From NCBI GenBank assembly GCA_963519845.1, contig CAUQNX010000006.1, positions 111,754-175,753 of the forward strand: DNA of 64,000 nt, read 5' to 3'. The stretch comes from Moellerella sp963519845. GTDB taxonomy: Bacteria > Pseudomonadota > Gammaproteobacteria > Enterobacterales > Enterobacteriaceae. The first letter of the stretch is position 1; each line of letters begins with the position of its first letter. Positions 17,885 to 26,257 of the stretch are shown here, piece after piece. The position numbers and the translations under genes were made by a program. Under the pieces are notes generated by a model. The model did no database searches. It saw only the letters and a program-made list of their open reading frames with translations, and was not told where the DNA came from.

Positions 17885-17937
17885 TATTTATTGGTTTGAA
17901 TATTTGTATGATATTTACCGTACAACTAAATAATAAA

Positions 17938-19107
17938 TTATCTCATCAGTGTTTGAGCGTCCTTTTTTGCAGCCTGCTCGACCAGTGCGGGGAAATCAGA
18001 TTCTGTTATTGGCCATCCAGTGGTGGGTAAATTGGCCATATTATCAGTGGCATTGAGCTGAAATGTCGCTAGCTGTTTGAGTACATAGCCATGATAAGTA
18101 TGGGGTAATGCTAAAATTTGCCCTTGTATTTTTTCTTGTTTCGGCTGTGAAGGCGCTCGCAGATCATCAATATTATAATCTCGGCGCATGACCAGTGACT
18201 TTTCAGGTATCCGTTTCTTATTATCCCACCAGAGGCCATTAATACTCTCAAAGGCTTGATGCGTTTGTGCAACTGATTGGGCATCAAGTTGTTTTAATGC
18301 CGAGGGTAAAATTCCCTGCATTGCCTCATTATATAAAATAATTGACTGACCGTGGCCGCGCGTAAGTATGGATATCGCCAAGCGTGCACCGAGCAGATTT
18401 GAATAGAGATCTTCTGGTGTAAATGCAGATATCTCCTCCGAAAATCCTGGGACGGAGTGAAAACCATACCATTGTGCGATCTCATGCCAGACGGCCAGTT
18501 GATAACCGAGGCGAGCCGCTAGATAGACGCTCAAAGTGTAACGTTCTGCCGCATCTGTAGGAGGTATAAATGCATGAAACTGAATATGACGTTCGGCCAA
18601 TTCATTGGTCAATGTCAAGGTCCATTCTTTTCCAAGATTATGATAAATATGAGTAAAAAGATAATAACTTGAGTCAGCGGTATCTCTAACATGGGCGATA
18701 TCAATAAACCCGCCTTTGCGCGTATAGATGATCCCCAAATTTTCATCACTGAGACCCGCCAAGGCGGCCATTCCATACCAGAAGCTGTCGTTATAATGGT
18801 GAATGCCAAGATTATTTATATCAGCGACATTATCAATACGATAAAAAGGTAATGGAACTCCCCATAATTGAACACGCAGATTATCACCAAATGCGCAGCA
18901 AGCTCGCAGACCCGTCGGCATATCAATAGGTTGAGAAACAGGAAAGTTTTCACTGGCAGTTTCGTGGGTTTGCGGTGATATATCCGCAGCTATCAGAGGA
19001 ACTGTGGGGATATTCCGACAGCCAGAGAGTAGTAAAGTGGCTGACAAACTGATCGTTGCTAATGAAATCAATAGATAGCGCATTGGTGATTTAGCCAAGT
19101 GTTTCAA
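17938..19107 (-). CDS. DUF4056-type lipoprotein, third gene of outer-membrane operon
   Basis: 389 residues. The N-terminus is a lipoprotein signal with lipobox LLSGC, lipidated Cys at residue 30 if translation starts at TTG 19107; an in-frame ATG at 19083 would also retain the signal. The +2 residue is Arg, so outer-membrane sorting is expected. Motifs: RACCAFG near the mature N-terminus, RKGGFIDIAHVRDTAD, then WHEIAQWYG followed by SAFTPEDLYSNLLGARLA. I match this pattern to DUF4056, a family of unknown function; the conserved His, Asp and Glu suggest a metal site or hydrolase, which is inference. The TTG overlaps the TGA of the upstream gene (19104-19107) with GGAGAGG just upstream, so translational coupling is likely. 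Confidence 0.72.
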   Translation of the reverse strand: MKHLAKSPMRYLLISLATISLSATLLLSGCRNIPTVPLIAADISPQTHETASENFPVSQPIDMPTGLRACCAFGDNLRVQLWGVPLPFYRIDNVADINNLGIHHYNDSFWYGMAALAGLSDENLGIIYTRKGGFIDIAHVRDTADSSYYLFTHIYHNLGKEWTLTLTNELAERHIQFHAFIPPTDAAERYTLSVYLAARLGYQLAVWHEIAQWYGFHSVPGFSEEISAFTPEDLYSNLLGARLAISILTRGHGQSIILYNEAMQGILPSALKQLDAQSVAQTHQAFESINGLWWDNKKRIPEKSLVMRRDYNIDDLRAPSQPKQEKIQGQILALPHTYHGYVLKQLATFQLNATDNMANLPTTGWPITESDFPALVEQAAKKDAQTLMR

Positions 19108-20246
19108 AATGCCTCTCCGACTTGAAAATAAAATCCACTACTCTCTTTTCCAATACCAAAATCTAGCCGAACATTCATCCTAGGTTTAAATTCAAAACGA
19201 TAGCCGATACCTGCATTGGGTAACCAATGTCCTTGGCCTAAATGGTTAGCTTTTTCACTCATGGTGCCACCCCCAACCCATAATGCAATGCCATGACGCC
19301 AGTTGAGTTTTCGGCGGTACTCAATTTGGCTAGCAAAGATGTGATTATCTTGATAACGCCCTTGATAATAACCACGCATTTGTTGGCCATTACCTAAATG
19401 AGAGTATTGATCCCATGGTACATTACCTGCGGTAAATCGAGCATAATTATCAAAGGCTAATACAGTTTTTTCATCTATTGGGTAATAAAAGTTATATTGC
19501 AACGCTAGTGTATTAAATCGATTATCGCTACCAATAGATGGCGCATAGTAGGTATAGGTTAGATCAAATGCCTGCCCTTGATGCGCATTGGGTAAAAAAT
19601 CACGGCTATCATAACTAAAGTTAGCACTGATACCTGAACTGGTTGAGTGATAATTATATTGTGCTGATTGCATATAGCGCTGAAATGGCTGATCGGCGGC
19701 TACCGCTTTTAGTGTATTGAAATCCCAGCCAATACCTAAATAGGTATATTCTGTCAGTTGGCGTAATAGTGCGGGAGTGAGTTGCAATTGCTGAGCACGA
19801 TATTCACCTAAATGATCTTTTTTATTTCCAGCTCTATAACCGTGCCCCCAGTAATTTGTAGGTATATTATTGAGTGAGCCTGTAAGATAAAAGCGCCAGC
19901 GATCATTATCGAGATAAGTATGATTTTTTAGATTTAGGCCAAATGCCCCCGTTGATGAGGCAAAGCCGCTAAGCGATAGTGAAGAGATCCTAGTGTCTGG
20001 CTGCTCATCTGCTTGATATAAACCGACTAATGCCACTCCGACACCTAACTCTAATTCTGGCGTATAAAAAGGGCCGGGTAATATTCCCCAATCTATTGTT
20101 TTGCTTCGATCAAATTGATTATCTCCCCCTAATCCGGCAAGTAGGTCGTCGATTTGCGTACGTGTTGGCAAAATATCAGCTTGAGTGGCTTGAGTTATAA
20201 ATAGGCCTGCAAATGCAAGCCTAATTAGAAGGTGACGAAAGCACAT
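19104..20246 (-). CDS. POTRA-less Omp85/BamA-TamA-like outer-membrane barrel
   Basis: 380 residues with a cleavable signal peptide (to about residue 23, ...TQATQADI). The body is built of alternating amphipathic strands and ends in Phe, as outer-membrane barrels do. MRGYYQGRYQDN resembles the (V/M)RG(Y/F) loop-6 motif of the Omp85 superfamily, and the C-terminal FKPRMNVRLDFGIGKESSGFYFQVGEAF-type ending resembles bacterial surface-antigen barrels. No POTRA domain precedes the barrel: only about 60 residues separate the signal from the first strands. Middle gene of a coupled trio: its ATG overlaps the previous TAA by one base (TAATG), and its TGA overlaps the next start. Transport or assembly role unknown. 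Confidence 0.75.
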   Translation of the reverse strand: MCFRHLLIRLAFAGLFITQATQADILPTRTQIDDLLAGLGGDNQFDRSKTIDWGILPGPFYTPELELGVGVALVGLYQADEQPDTRISSLSLSGFASSTGAFGLNLKNHTYLDNDRWRFYLTGSLNNIPTNYWGHGYRAGNKKDHLGEYRAQQLQLTPALLRQLTEYTYLGIGWDFNTLKAVAADQPFQRYMQSAQYNYHSTSSGISANFSYDSRDFLPNAHQGQAFDLTYTYYAPSIGSDNRFNTLALQYNFYYPIDEKTVLAFDNYARFTAGNVPWDQYSHLGNGQQMRGYYQGRYQDNHIFASQIEYRRKLNWRHGIALWVGGGTMSEKANHLGQGHWLPNAGIGYRFEFKPRMNVRLDFGIGKESSGFYFQVGEAF

Positions 20247-21247
20247 TAAAAACGATACTCTCCGGAAATAAAGAAGCTATTACGATTATTAAAACCTATT
20301 TCAGAAATAATATTAAAATTGCGAGTGACTTCTAGGCGCGCACCAATCAAATTACTCCATTTATGAGCAAGATGTTGTTTAACATCAAACTTCATATCAG
20401 GATCATTCAATTCACTAAGCATACCTTGAAATAGAGGGGGTAAATTAAGGCCGCTAATATCACCTCTAAAACGCTGAGTGATATCTTGGTACATTGCCCC
20501 GGTCCAGACTTGCAGTTTTGTATTGCCATGACCTTCAAATAGTGGTGAGAAAACAAATTCATAACCCACTCGCGGTGTAATTACTAAGGCTTTAATATCG
20601 CCATCGAGAATATCCAGATTCGTTTTGGTGTAATTTAAATCGAGTGTAGTAAAAACTTGGTTATAACCGCCAGCAAGGGTAAAACCAGCACCATAGGTTT
20701 TACCTTTAAACTCTAAATCAAAGGGCATTCCCCCAATAGGTAAAGGCATTTGAGCGAAGCCAAGATCTAAAGAACCCCCATTTAATATCGTATTAGAGGT
20801 GCCTTTGGTTTTGCCATATAGACCATAAACATTCATAAAAGGAAAGACCCAAGAGTCAAGTCGCAACATATGACTTTCACTTTTTTGCTTGGTTTTTCCT
20901 GCATCTATTTTCAAGGCGTTACCAAAATCTACATTTTTCGGCATAATAAAACCGATTTTATCTACGATAATATCTTGCCTAAGATTCATATAGTTATAAT
21001 TTATTCCGAAAGGCTCAGGAATATCATAGCCTTTGGCGCGCGCTTCATCACCCCAGATGGGTAAAATGCGCGATTTGGACTCTGCTGGACGATTTAACTC
21101 CAATGAACCTTCATCATTTAATGCTTTTCCTCCTGATTGGCTGACACTAAGTGATAGTGATGGCCAATTATCTTCAGCAAAAGCACCTAGAGTTAAGAAA
21201 AGTGAGTGAGTAATAAGTATGGTTTTTAATATTTGATGTAACGACAT
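20246..21247 (-). CDS. Outer-membrane beta-barrel protein, first gene of operon
   Basis: 333 residues, signal peptide of about 24 residues (LFLTLGAFA|ED). The mature protein has the segment PEPFGINYNYMNLRQDI followed by repeated amphipathic strands and the terminal strand FFISGEYRF ending in Phe, so an integral outer-membrane beta-barrel is likely. I do not recognise a named family. Co-oriented and overlapping with the Omp85-like barrel and the DUF4056-type lipoprotein gene, it probably works with them at the cell surface. The promoter region upstream holds two 17-bp direct repeats (21312-21350). Confidence 0.68.
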   Translation of the reverse strand: MSLHQILKTILITHSLFLTLGAFAEDNWPSLSLSVSQSGGKALNDEGSLELNRPAESKSRILPIWGDEARAKGYDIPEPFGINYNYMNLRQDIIVDKIGFIMPKNVDFGNALKIDAGKTKQKSESHMLRLDSWVFPFMNVYGLYGKTKGTSNTILNGGSLDLGFAQMPLPIGGMPFDLEFKGKTYGAGFTLAGGYNQVFTTLDLNYTKTNLDILDGDIKALVITPRVGYEFVFSPLFEGHGNTKLQVWTGAMYQDITQRFRGDISGLNLPPLFQGMLSELNDPDMKFDVKQHLAHKWSNLIGARLEVTRNFNIISEIGFNNRNSFFISGEYRF

Positions 21248-21311
21248 AGCATGATCAACAAAATTGAGTTAAATGATGGCGAATTATATCTGTACATCTA
21301 CCTAAAATAAG

Positions 21312-21350
21312 AGCTATACGTGCGATATCTAGCAGCTATAAGTGCGATAT
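21312..21350. repeat. Two 17-bp direct repeats, 22-bp period, upstream of outer-membrane operon
   Basis: AGCTATACGTGCGATAT (21312-21328) and AGCTATAAGTGCGATAT (21334-21350) differ at one base. They lie 65-103 bp upstream of the start of the minus-strand operon at 21247. A spacing of about two helical turns fits a dimeric regulator binding the same face of the DNA (inference). The rest of the 379-nt gap (21351-21626) is very AT-rich with no recognised element. Confidence 0.6.
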
Positions 21351-21626
21351 GGCAGAGATATATATTGCTAGTAATAATACATAGAGAATTTGTATGAAAA
21401 ATAACTTATTCCATCAATAAAATTAGAGTATTTATGTTATTTCAGTGCTTATATAAAAAATACAAAGGATCTTTATAAAATAAGTAAAAAGCTAGAAAAC
21501 ATCATTTGATTAAAATACAACCTATCAGCCTAATGAAATATTGATTATTTTCACCTCTTTTTGAGTATATAAAGACCAACTGACATTTGATACAAGGTAG
21601 TTTGTTAATTAAGCCGAGAAAGTGAC

Positions 21627-22553
21627 GTGAATAATATGAAAATAAACTCATTTATTATTTTAAATAAAAAAATAACAGAAGAAGCATTAGATTTTTCATC
21701 TCTTATTGAGGAATTAACCAAAGCGATAATTGAATATGATCAAGGAGAGATCTACTGCTCAAAAAGATTAGCGACGCCTTTGGGTGAACCGGCTGTGATG
21801 CTGAGTATGCCTGCGGTAGCCGAAGATATAGCGGTACATAAACTGATTAATGTAGTTCCAGATAATAAAATGAAAGGCGTTGACATTATTAATGGGCATC
21901 TATCTGCCTATGATACTCAAACGGGCTATCCACTATTTATTATGGATGGGCCCGTAGCAACAGGGCGCAGAACGGCGGCGCTCTCAATGTTAGGGATCAA
22001 AGCTTTTATTGGTATTCCTCAGGAAATACTGTTAATTGGTACTGGTATTCAAGCAACATATCATCTAAAAGCGATCGCTGAACTTTACCCATCTTGTAAA
22101 GTGTGGGTAAAAGGTTCTACGGTTGAAAAATCTAAGCGCTTTTGTTTGGATAAAAAGCAGCTGATTAATATTATCGAACCACTTATTGATGATATTATTC
22201 CTAGCAATATCAATGTTATTATTACTCTAACCACCAGTCTTGAACCTGTTTATAATTTACCAGCCAAAAAAGGATTATTAGTGATTGCGGTAGGTGCTTT
22301 TAAACCTGAAATGGCAGAGATAGGCCCCTTGACCCTTGCTGACAGCCTTATCTATCTAGATGATTTAATTGGTGCTAAGCAGGAGGCCGGAGATTTAATT
22401 CAGGCAAATATAGATTGGAATAGAGTAAGTTCATTAGCCTCTTTTTTATCTAACCCAGTAATACCAAATAGTCCGATTGTATTTAAAAGCGTAGGAACAG
22501 GCGCTTGGGATTTAGCTGCGGCGCGTGCAGTTAAAAAACGGTTAAATTTATAA
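21627..22553 (+). CDS. Ornithine cyclodeaminase/delta-1-pyrroline-2-carboxylate reductase family protein
   Basis: 308 residues of the mu-crystallin/ornithine cyclodeaminase fold: an N-terminal dimerisation part (KRLATPLGEPAVMLSMP) and a Rossmann domain with ILLIGTGIQATYHLKAI. The sequence GPVATGRRTAALSMLGIK is closest to the delta-1-pyrroline-2-carboxylate reductase group that reduces imino acids of hydroxyproline or lysine degradation. Substrate is not fixed by sequence alone. Start GTG 21627; ATG 21636 is a possible alternative, and the ribosome-binding site is weak for both. No catabolic partner genes adjoin, so it stands as a single accessory gene. Confidence 0.78.
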   Translation: MNNMKINSFIILNKKITEEALDFSSLIEELTKAIIEYDQGEIYCSKRLATPLGEPAVMLSMPAVAEDIAVHKLINVVPDNKMKGVDIINGHLSAYDTQTGYPLFIMDGPVATGRRTAALSMLGIKAFIGIPQEILLIGTGIQATYHLKAIAELYPSCKVWVKGSTVEKSKRFCLDKKQLINIIEPLIDDIIPSNINVIITLTTSLEPVYNLPAKKGLLVIAVGAFKPEMAEIGPLTLADSLIYLDDLIGAKQEAGDLIQANIDWNRVSSLASFLSNPVIPNSPIVFKSVGTGAWDLAAARAVKKRLNL

Positions 22554-22696
22554 TCTGTTTTATGCTAATTTTTAAATATAAAGCTATATACCGTTTTTAA
22601 ATAATGGAGTAAATATTATTTAAAATAAGTCGTAATACATCATTAACTGGGGCTATTATATAAGATAATAATCAATGTAATTGAACGGGAAATAAG

Positions 22697-23017
22697 ATGT
22701 CTATACCGACAAAAATAACATTCTTTGAGTGGTTAATTCCGCTTGTTGTTTCAGGGCAGAAGGTAATTACCATCAGGGATGAGTCTGAAAGTCATTATGT
22801 TGTGGGCTCTCATGTTGAGGTTTCAGCATTAGAAACGGGAATAGCAGCTTGTTGGATAGAGATATTATCAGTAAAAAAGATCACTTTTGATGATATTTCT
22901 GAATATCATGCCCAACAAGAATCTTTGCCGTTAGATGATTTAAAGAAGCTGATTAGTGAAGTATATCCCAATCAAAATACACTTTTTGTTATTGGGTTTC
23001 GCTTAGTTAGCCGGTGA
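22697..23017 (+). CDS. yqfB: N4-acetylcytidine amidohydrolase (ASCH domain)
   Basis: 106-residue ASCH-domain protein similar to E. coli YqfB (103 aa), which hydrolyses N4-acetylcytidine. The catalytic residues reported for YqfB (Lys, Thr, Glu) are present with a one-residue offset: Lys22, Thr25 and Glu75, with Arg27 in the TIRDESESH motif. GGGA lies upstream of ATG 22697. Cytoplasmic nucleoside salvage is expected. Not near other nucleoside genes here. Confidence 0.85.
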   Translation: MSIPTKITFFEWLIPLVVSGQKVITIRDESESHYVVGSHVEVSALETGIAACWIEILSVKKITFDDISEYHAQQESLPLDDLKKLISEVYPNQNTLFVIGFRLVSR

Positions 23018-23092
23018 TTTGATTTAACTATTGGTTTTTACTTAATTTAGTGGGTTAATTATTTAATCATTTTTTACCAATTTAAAGATTAA

Positions 23093-23108
23093 TGTGATTT
23101 TGTTCTCG
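23093..23108 (+). promoter_or_regulatory. Possible CRP site upstream of ivbL
   Basis: TGTGA (23093-23097), six bases, TCTCG: left half-site perfect, right half-site 3/5. E. coli ilvBN is CRP-activated, which makes the site credible, but the match is weak. Confidence 0.35.
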
Positions 23109-23219
23109 TTTTTATTGCTAAAAATATTTTTTGCGAAAAAACGATTGTTATTATTCGGAAGATATGGTCTTTTAGTAACAGAAGATACATTTTAACCTAT
23201 AGCAGATTAGGAATAACCC

Positions 23220-23315
23220 GTGAATTTAACCACTCATCATTCAGCTCTACTACTATCCGCGCCAAGTGCCGCGGTGGTTGTGCGTGTGGTGGTGGTCGTC
23301 GGCAAAGCGCCGTAA
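23220..23315 (+). CDS. ivbL: ilvBN operon leader peptide (GTG start)
   Basis: 31-codon leader, start GTG 23220, stop TAA 23313-23315, with AGGA about 8 nt upstream. The peptide contains SALLLSAPSAAVVV, then R, then five further valines, then GKAP. Runs of Leu (CTA) and Val codons are the sensor of valyl/leucyl-tRNA charging, and the C-terminal half closely matches E. coli IvbL. Ribosome stalling in the valine run should prevent formation of the terminator at 23343-23373, increasing ilvBN transcription when valine or leucine is scarce. Much more GC-rich than surrounding sequence. Confidence 0.93.
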   Translation: MNLTTHHSALLLSAPSAAVVVRVVVVVGKAP

Positions 23316-23342
23316 CGGGTCCGAATCAAACGCAGATTTCGA

Positions 23343-23373
23343 AACCCCGCCGGCGCAAACCGGCGGGGTTTTT
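23343..23373 (+). terminator. ilvBN attenuator
   Basis: AACCCCGCCGG (23343-23353), loop CGCAAA, CCGGCGGGGTT (23360-23370), T-run through 23373. It lies 28 nt after the ivbL stop and 50 nt before ilvB: the classical leader/attenuator arrangement. Confidence 0.93.
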
Positions 23374-23422
23374 ACTTTTCTCCCCGCCTGAATCCGCCGA
23401 ATTAAGTGAAAGGATAAAAACT

Positions 23423-25120
23423 ATGAGCGAATCAGGTATGACAGCAGCGAGAAAAAAACAGTTTACCGGCGCCGATTTAATTGTTTATTTATTGGAGCAA
23501 CAGGGAATTAGCTTAGTTTCAGGTATTCCCGGTGGTGCCGCATTACCTTTTTATGATGCTTTGAGTAAAAGTAAAAAAATTCGACATATATTGGCGCGTC
23601 ATGAGCAAGGGGCTGGATTTATTGCCCAAGGTATTGCCAGAACAACGGGAAGAGCCGCTGTTTGTATTTCATCAAGTGGCCCGGGAGCAACCAATTTAGT
23701 GACAGCTATTGCTGATGCGAAATTAGATTCTATCCCGCTGGTCTGTATTACCGGACAAGTACCTTCTTCTATGATAGGTACAGATGCTTTCCAAGAAGTT
23801 GATACCTACGGCATTTCTATTCCTATTACTAAACATAATTATCTCGTTCGGGATATTCGCGATTTACCACAGGTTATCAATGATGCCTTTCGCATTGCCG
23901 AATCAGGCCGTCCTGGTCCAGTATGGATTGATATTCCTAAAGATATCCAGACAGCAACAATTGAGTTAGATGAGCTGCCAAGCCCACAAGCTAAAGATAA
24001 ATTGCCTCTGTTTGATATGGAATTAGTGATTAACGCCGCTAAAATGATTAATGAAGCCAAGCATCCGGTTCTCTATTATGGTGGCGGAATTATCAGTTCT
24101 GATTCTACTAAAACTGCGATCGCGCTAGCAGAAAAAGCCAATTTACCAACCACAATGACATTAATGGCGCTGGGAACCTTGCCGATTCATCATCCCCTGT
24201 ATCTGGGAATGTTAGGCATGCATGCGGCAAAAAGCACTAATATGGTGATGGAAGAGTCGGATTTATTGATTGTTATTGGCGCGCGATTTGATGATAGGGC
24301 TATCGGCCGAGCGGAAAAATTCTGTCCTAATGCCAAAATTATTCATGTTGATATCGATAAAGCCGAGATCAGTAAGATTAAAAAGCCAGATATTGCGATC
24401 AATGCCGATGCGGCTCAAATCTTAAGTTTATTACTGCCTTTAGTCGAAAGAAAAGCGCGTTCTGAATGGCTGGATCGAGTTAATCAATTAAAACAAAATT
24501 TCCCGTTAAAAATGGATAACGCCCATGATCCGCTGGATCACTATGGATTAATCTTGGCGACAGCAAAAGCGGCAGGTGACGATGCGATTATTACCACTGA
24601 TGTAGGTCAACATCAAATGTGGGTTGCTCAAGTTTATCCTCTCGAGCGTCCACGCCAATGGCTGACATCCGGCGGATTAGGCACCATGGGATTTGGTTTA
24701 CCAGCGGCGATAGGTGCGGCATTGGCATATCCAGATAAAACGATCGTCTGTTTTTCTGGTGATGGCAGTTTGATGATGAATATCCAAGAGCTGGCTACCG
24801 CTGCTGAGCATAATTTAAATATTAAAATTATTCTGATGAATAACCAAGCATTAGGAATGGTTCATCAACAGCAAGAGTTATTTTTTGAAAATAGGATCTA
24901 TGCCGCAGCTTACCCTTATCAGACCGATTTTATTAAAATTGCTGCGGGATTCGGCCTTGATACATGTGATTTGAATAAGGAAGAAAATCCTGAAATGGCA
25001 CTGCAATCGATAATGAATAAAAAAGGTCCTTGTTTAATTCATGCACTTATCGATGTTAGTCAAAAGGTCTATCCGATGGTTCCCCCAGGTGCGGCAAATA
25101 TTGATATGATTGGAGCGTAA
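23423..25120 (+). CDS. ilvB: Acetolactate synthase I, large subunit
   Basis: ThDP-, Mg- and FAD-dependent enzyme condensing pyruvate (or with 2-oxobutyrate) at the entry to valine, leucine and isoleucine synthesis. 565 residues (E. coli IlvB 562). The conserved catalytic Glu is in ARHEQGAGF, and the ThDP-binding motif is GDGSLMMN with its downstream NN. The start is ATG 23423 with AAAGGA upstream. Isozyme I is assigned from the ivbL attenuator and the short IlvN subunit that follows after 2 nt. Regulated by the leader peptide. Confidence 0.95.
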   Translation: MSESGMTAARKKQFTGADLIVYLLEQQGISLVSGIPGGAALPFYDALSKSKKIRHILARHEQGAGFIAQGIARTTGRAAVCISSSGPGATNLVTAIADAKLDSIPLVCITGQVPSSMIGTDAFQEVDTYGISIPITKHNYLVRDIRDLPQVINDAFRIAESGRPGPVWIDIPKDIQTATIELDELPSPQAKDKLPLFDMELVINAAKMINEAKHPVLYYGGGIISSDSTKTAIALAEKANLPTTMTLMALGTLPIHHPLYLGMLGMHAAKSTNMVMEESDLLIVIGARFDDRAIGRAEKFCPNAKIIHVDIDKAEISKIKKPDIAINADAAQILSLLLPLVERKARSEWLDRVNQLKQNFPLKMDNAHDPLDHYGLILATAKAAGDDAIITTDVGQHQMWVAQVYPLERPRQWLTSGGLGTMGFGLPAAIGAALAYPDKTIVCFSGDGSLMMNIQELATAAEHNLNIKIILMNNQALGMVHQQQELFFENRIYAAAYPYQTDFIKIAAGFGLDTCDLNKEENPEMALQSIMNKKGPCLIHALIDVSQKVYPMVPPGAANIDMIGA

Positions 25121-25122
25121 TT

Positions 25123-25407
25123 ATGGAATTAGAACATCAACCTATAGCACTAGAACTTATTGTGAGTAATCACCCCGGCGTTATGTCTCATATTTGTGGG
25201 CTATTTGCTCGCCGTGCTTTTAACGTGGATGGCATCTTATGTTTGCCACTGAAAGATGGTACTCAAAGCCGTATTTGGTTATTAGTTCAGAATGACGAGC
25301 GTTTATCACAGATGGTTAATCAAGTAGAAAAACTTGAAGACGTTAAAGAAGTGAGATTTAGTGATAATCTAAAAGTGTTTGATATGATGAAAAGCTATTT
25401 ACAGTGA
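25123..25407 (+). CDS. ilvN: Acetolactate synthase I, small (regulatory) subunit
   Basis: 94 residues (E. coli IlvN 96): a single ACT domain (ELIVSNHPGVMSHICGLFARR) that binds valine and activates IlvB. The ATG is two bases after the ilvB stop, with GGAG inside the ilvB 3' end serving as ribosome-binding site, so tight coupling is likely. Last gene of the operon; two hairpins follow. Confidence 0.94.
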   Translation: MELEHQPIALELIVSNHPGVMSHICGLFARRAFNVDGILCLPLKDGTQSRIWLLVQNDERLSQMVNQVEKLEDVKEVRFSDNLKVFDMMKSYLQ

Positions 25408-25419
25408 TTGAACTCTGAC

Positions 25420-25450
25420 ACTATTTTTATACTTTTATATTAAAAATAGT
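25420..25450 (+). terminator. First hairpin after ilvN
   Basis: ACTATTTTTA (25420-25429) pairs exactly with TAAAAATAGT (25441-25450), 11-nt loop. Thirteen nt after the ilvN stop; AT-rich stem and no T-tract after it, so termination strength is doubtful. Confidence 0.45.
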
Positions 25451-25467
25451 CAGATCATTGGCGGAAT

Positions 25468-25505
25468 GAATAGCGCTAAAAATAAATTGTTATTTAGCGC
25501 TATTC
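25468..25505. repeat. 13-bp perfect hairpin downstream of ilvN
   Basis: GAATAGCGCTAAA (25468-25480) pairs with TTTAGCGCTATTC (25493-25505), 12-nt loop, no T-run. Second of two consecutive hairpins between ilvN and the AlaX gene; probably a 3'-end stabiliser or boundary element. Confidence 0.5.
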
Positions 25506-25591
25506 CAAATAAATAAACGGTCATTTTTAGATGTGTTTTGGTCAGGTTTTTCAACCTATATATTTTTGAATTTATATATTTAGGGCAATAA

Positions 25592-26251
25592 ATGCAAAAT
25601 CAACTCTATCTCACAGATAGCTACCAATTTAAAACTCAGACCACTATTTTAGCCTGCGGTGAAGATGAGCAAGGATCATGGATAGCATTAACGGATAATA
25701 TTTTTCATCCGCAAGGTGGTGGGCAACCTGCGGATAACGGATCTATTAATCAGATCCCGGTCAGCATAAAAAAACAGTCAGATGGATTAATTATTGCTTA
25801 TCCACAAACAGCATTGAATTTAGCGATAGGCGATCACGTGAGTGCTGAAATTTCGGCCACTGATCGTTGTCTGCATGCGGCCTTACATACTGCGGGACAT
25901 CTATTAAATTGGGAAATGCGGAAATATGGTTGGATGGCCAATAAAGGACATCATTTTCCTGGGGAATCAAGAGTTGAATTCGAATCCATGGGAAGTGATG
26001 CTATTTCAGCTAGCGAATTAACAGCCCAACAAATTGAAATCGATATAAAGCAGCAATTATTGGCGAACAAATCTATTCATATCCATCAAGAAGCAGATAT
26101 GCGCTTGAGTTATATTGATGATACCGAAAATATGCCCTGTGGCGGAACTCACGTTAGTTCACTCGGTAAAATTGATCAATTTGTTATTAAATCCATAAAA
26201 TATAAAAAAGGTATTTTACGGATTAGCTATGATGCAATACATCAACAGTAA
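25592..26251 (+). CDS. Free-standing alanyl-tRNA editing protein (AlaX family)
   Basis: 219 residues, matching the editing domain of alanyl-tRNA synthetase without the synthetase core. The zinc-binding pattern is complete: HTAGH (His99, His103) and MPCGGTH (Cys183, His187). N-terminal FHPQGGGQPADNG is the standard AlaX glycine motif. It is expected to hydrolyse Ser- or Gly-mischarged tRNA-Ala in trans. AGGG upstream of ATG 25592. The domain is intact and not a broken alaS. Unrelated in function to ilvBN; likely an independent transcript, convergent with the XRE gene (6-nt gap). Confidence 0.87.
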   Translation: MQNQLYLTDSYQFKTQTTILACGEDEQGSWIALTDNIFHPQGGGQPADNGSINQIPVSIKKQSDGLIIAYPQTALNLAIGDHVSAEISATDRCLHAALHTAGHLLNWEMRKYGWMANKGHHFPGESRVEFESMGSDAISASELTAQQIEIDIKQQLLANKSIHIHQEADMRLSYIDDTENMPCGGTHVSSLGKIDQFVIKSIKYKKGILRISYDAIHQQ

Positions 26252-26257
26252 CCAAAT

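Noticed and set aside
25592..26251. AlaX gene as a broken piece of alaS
   Set aside because: Length, zinc ligands and start region are those of a complete stand-alone AlaX.
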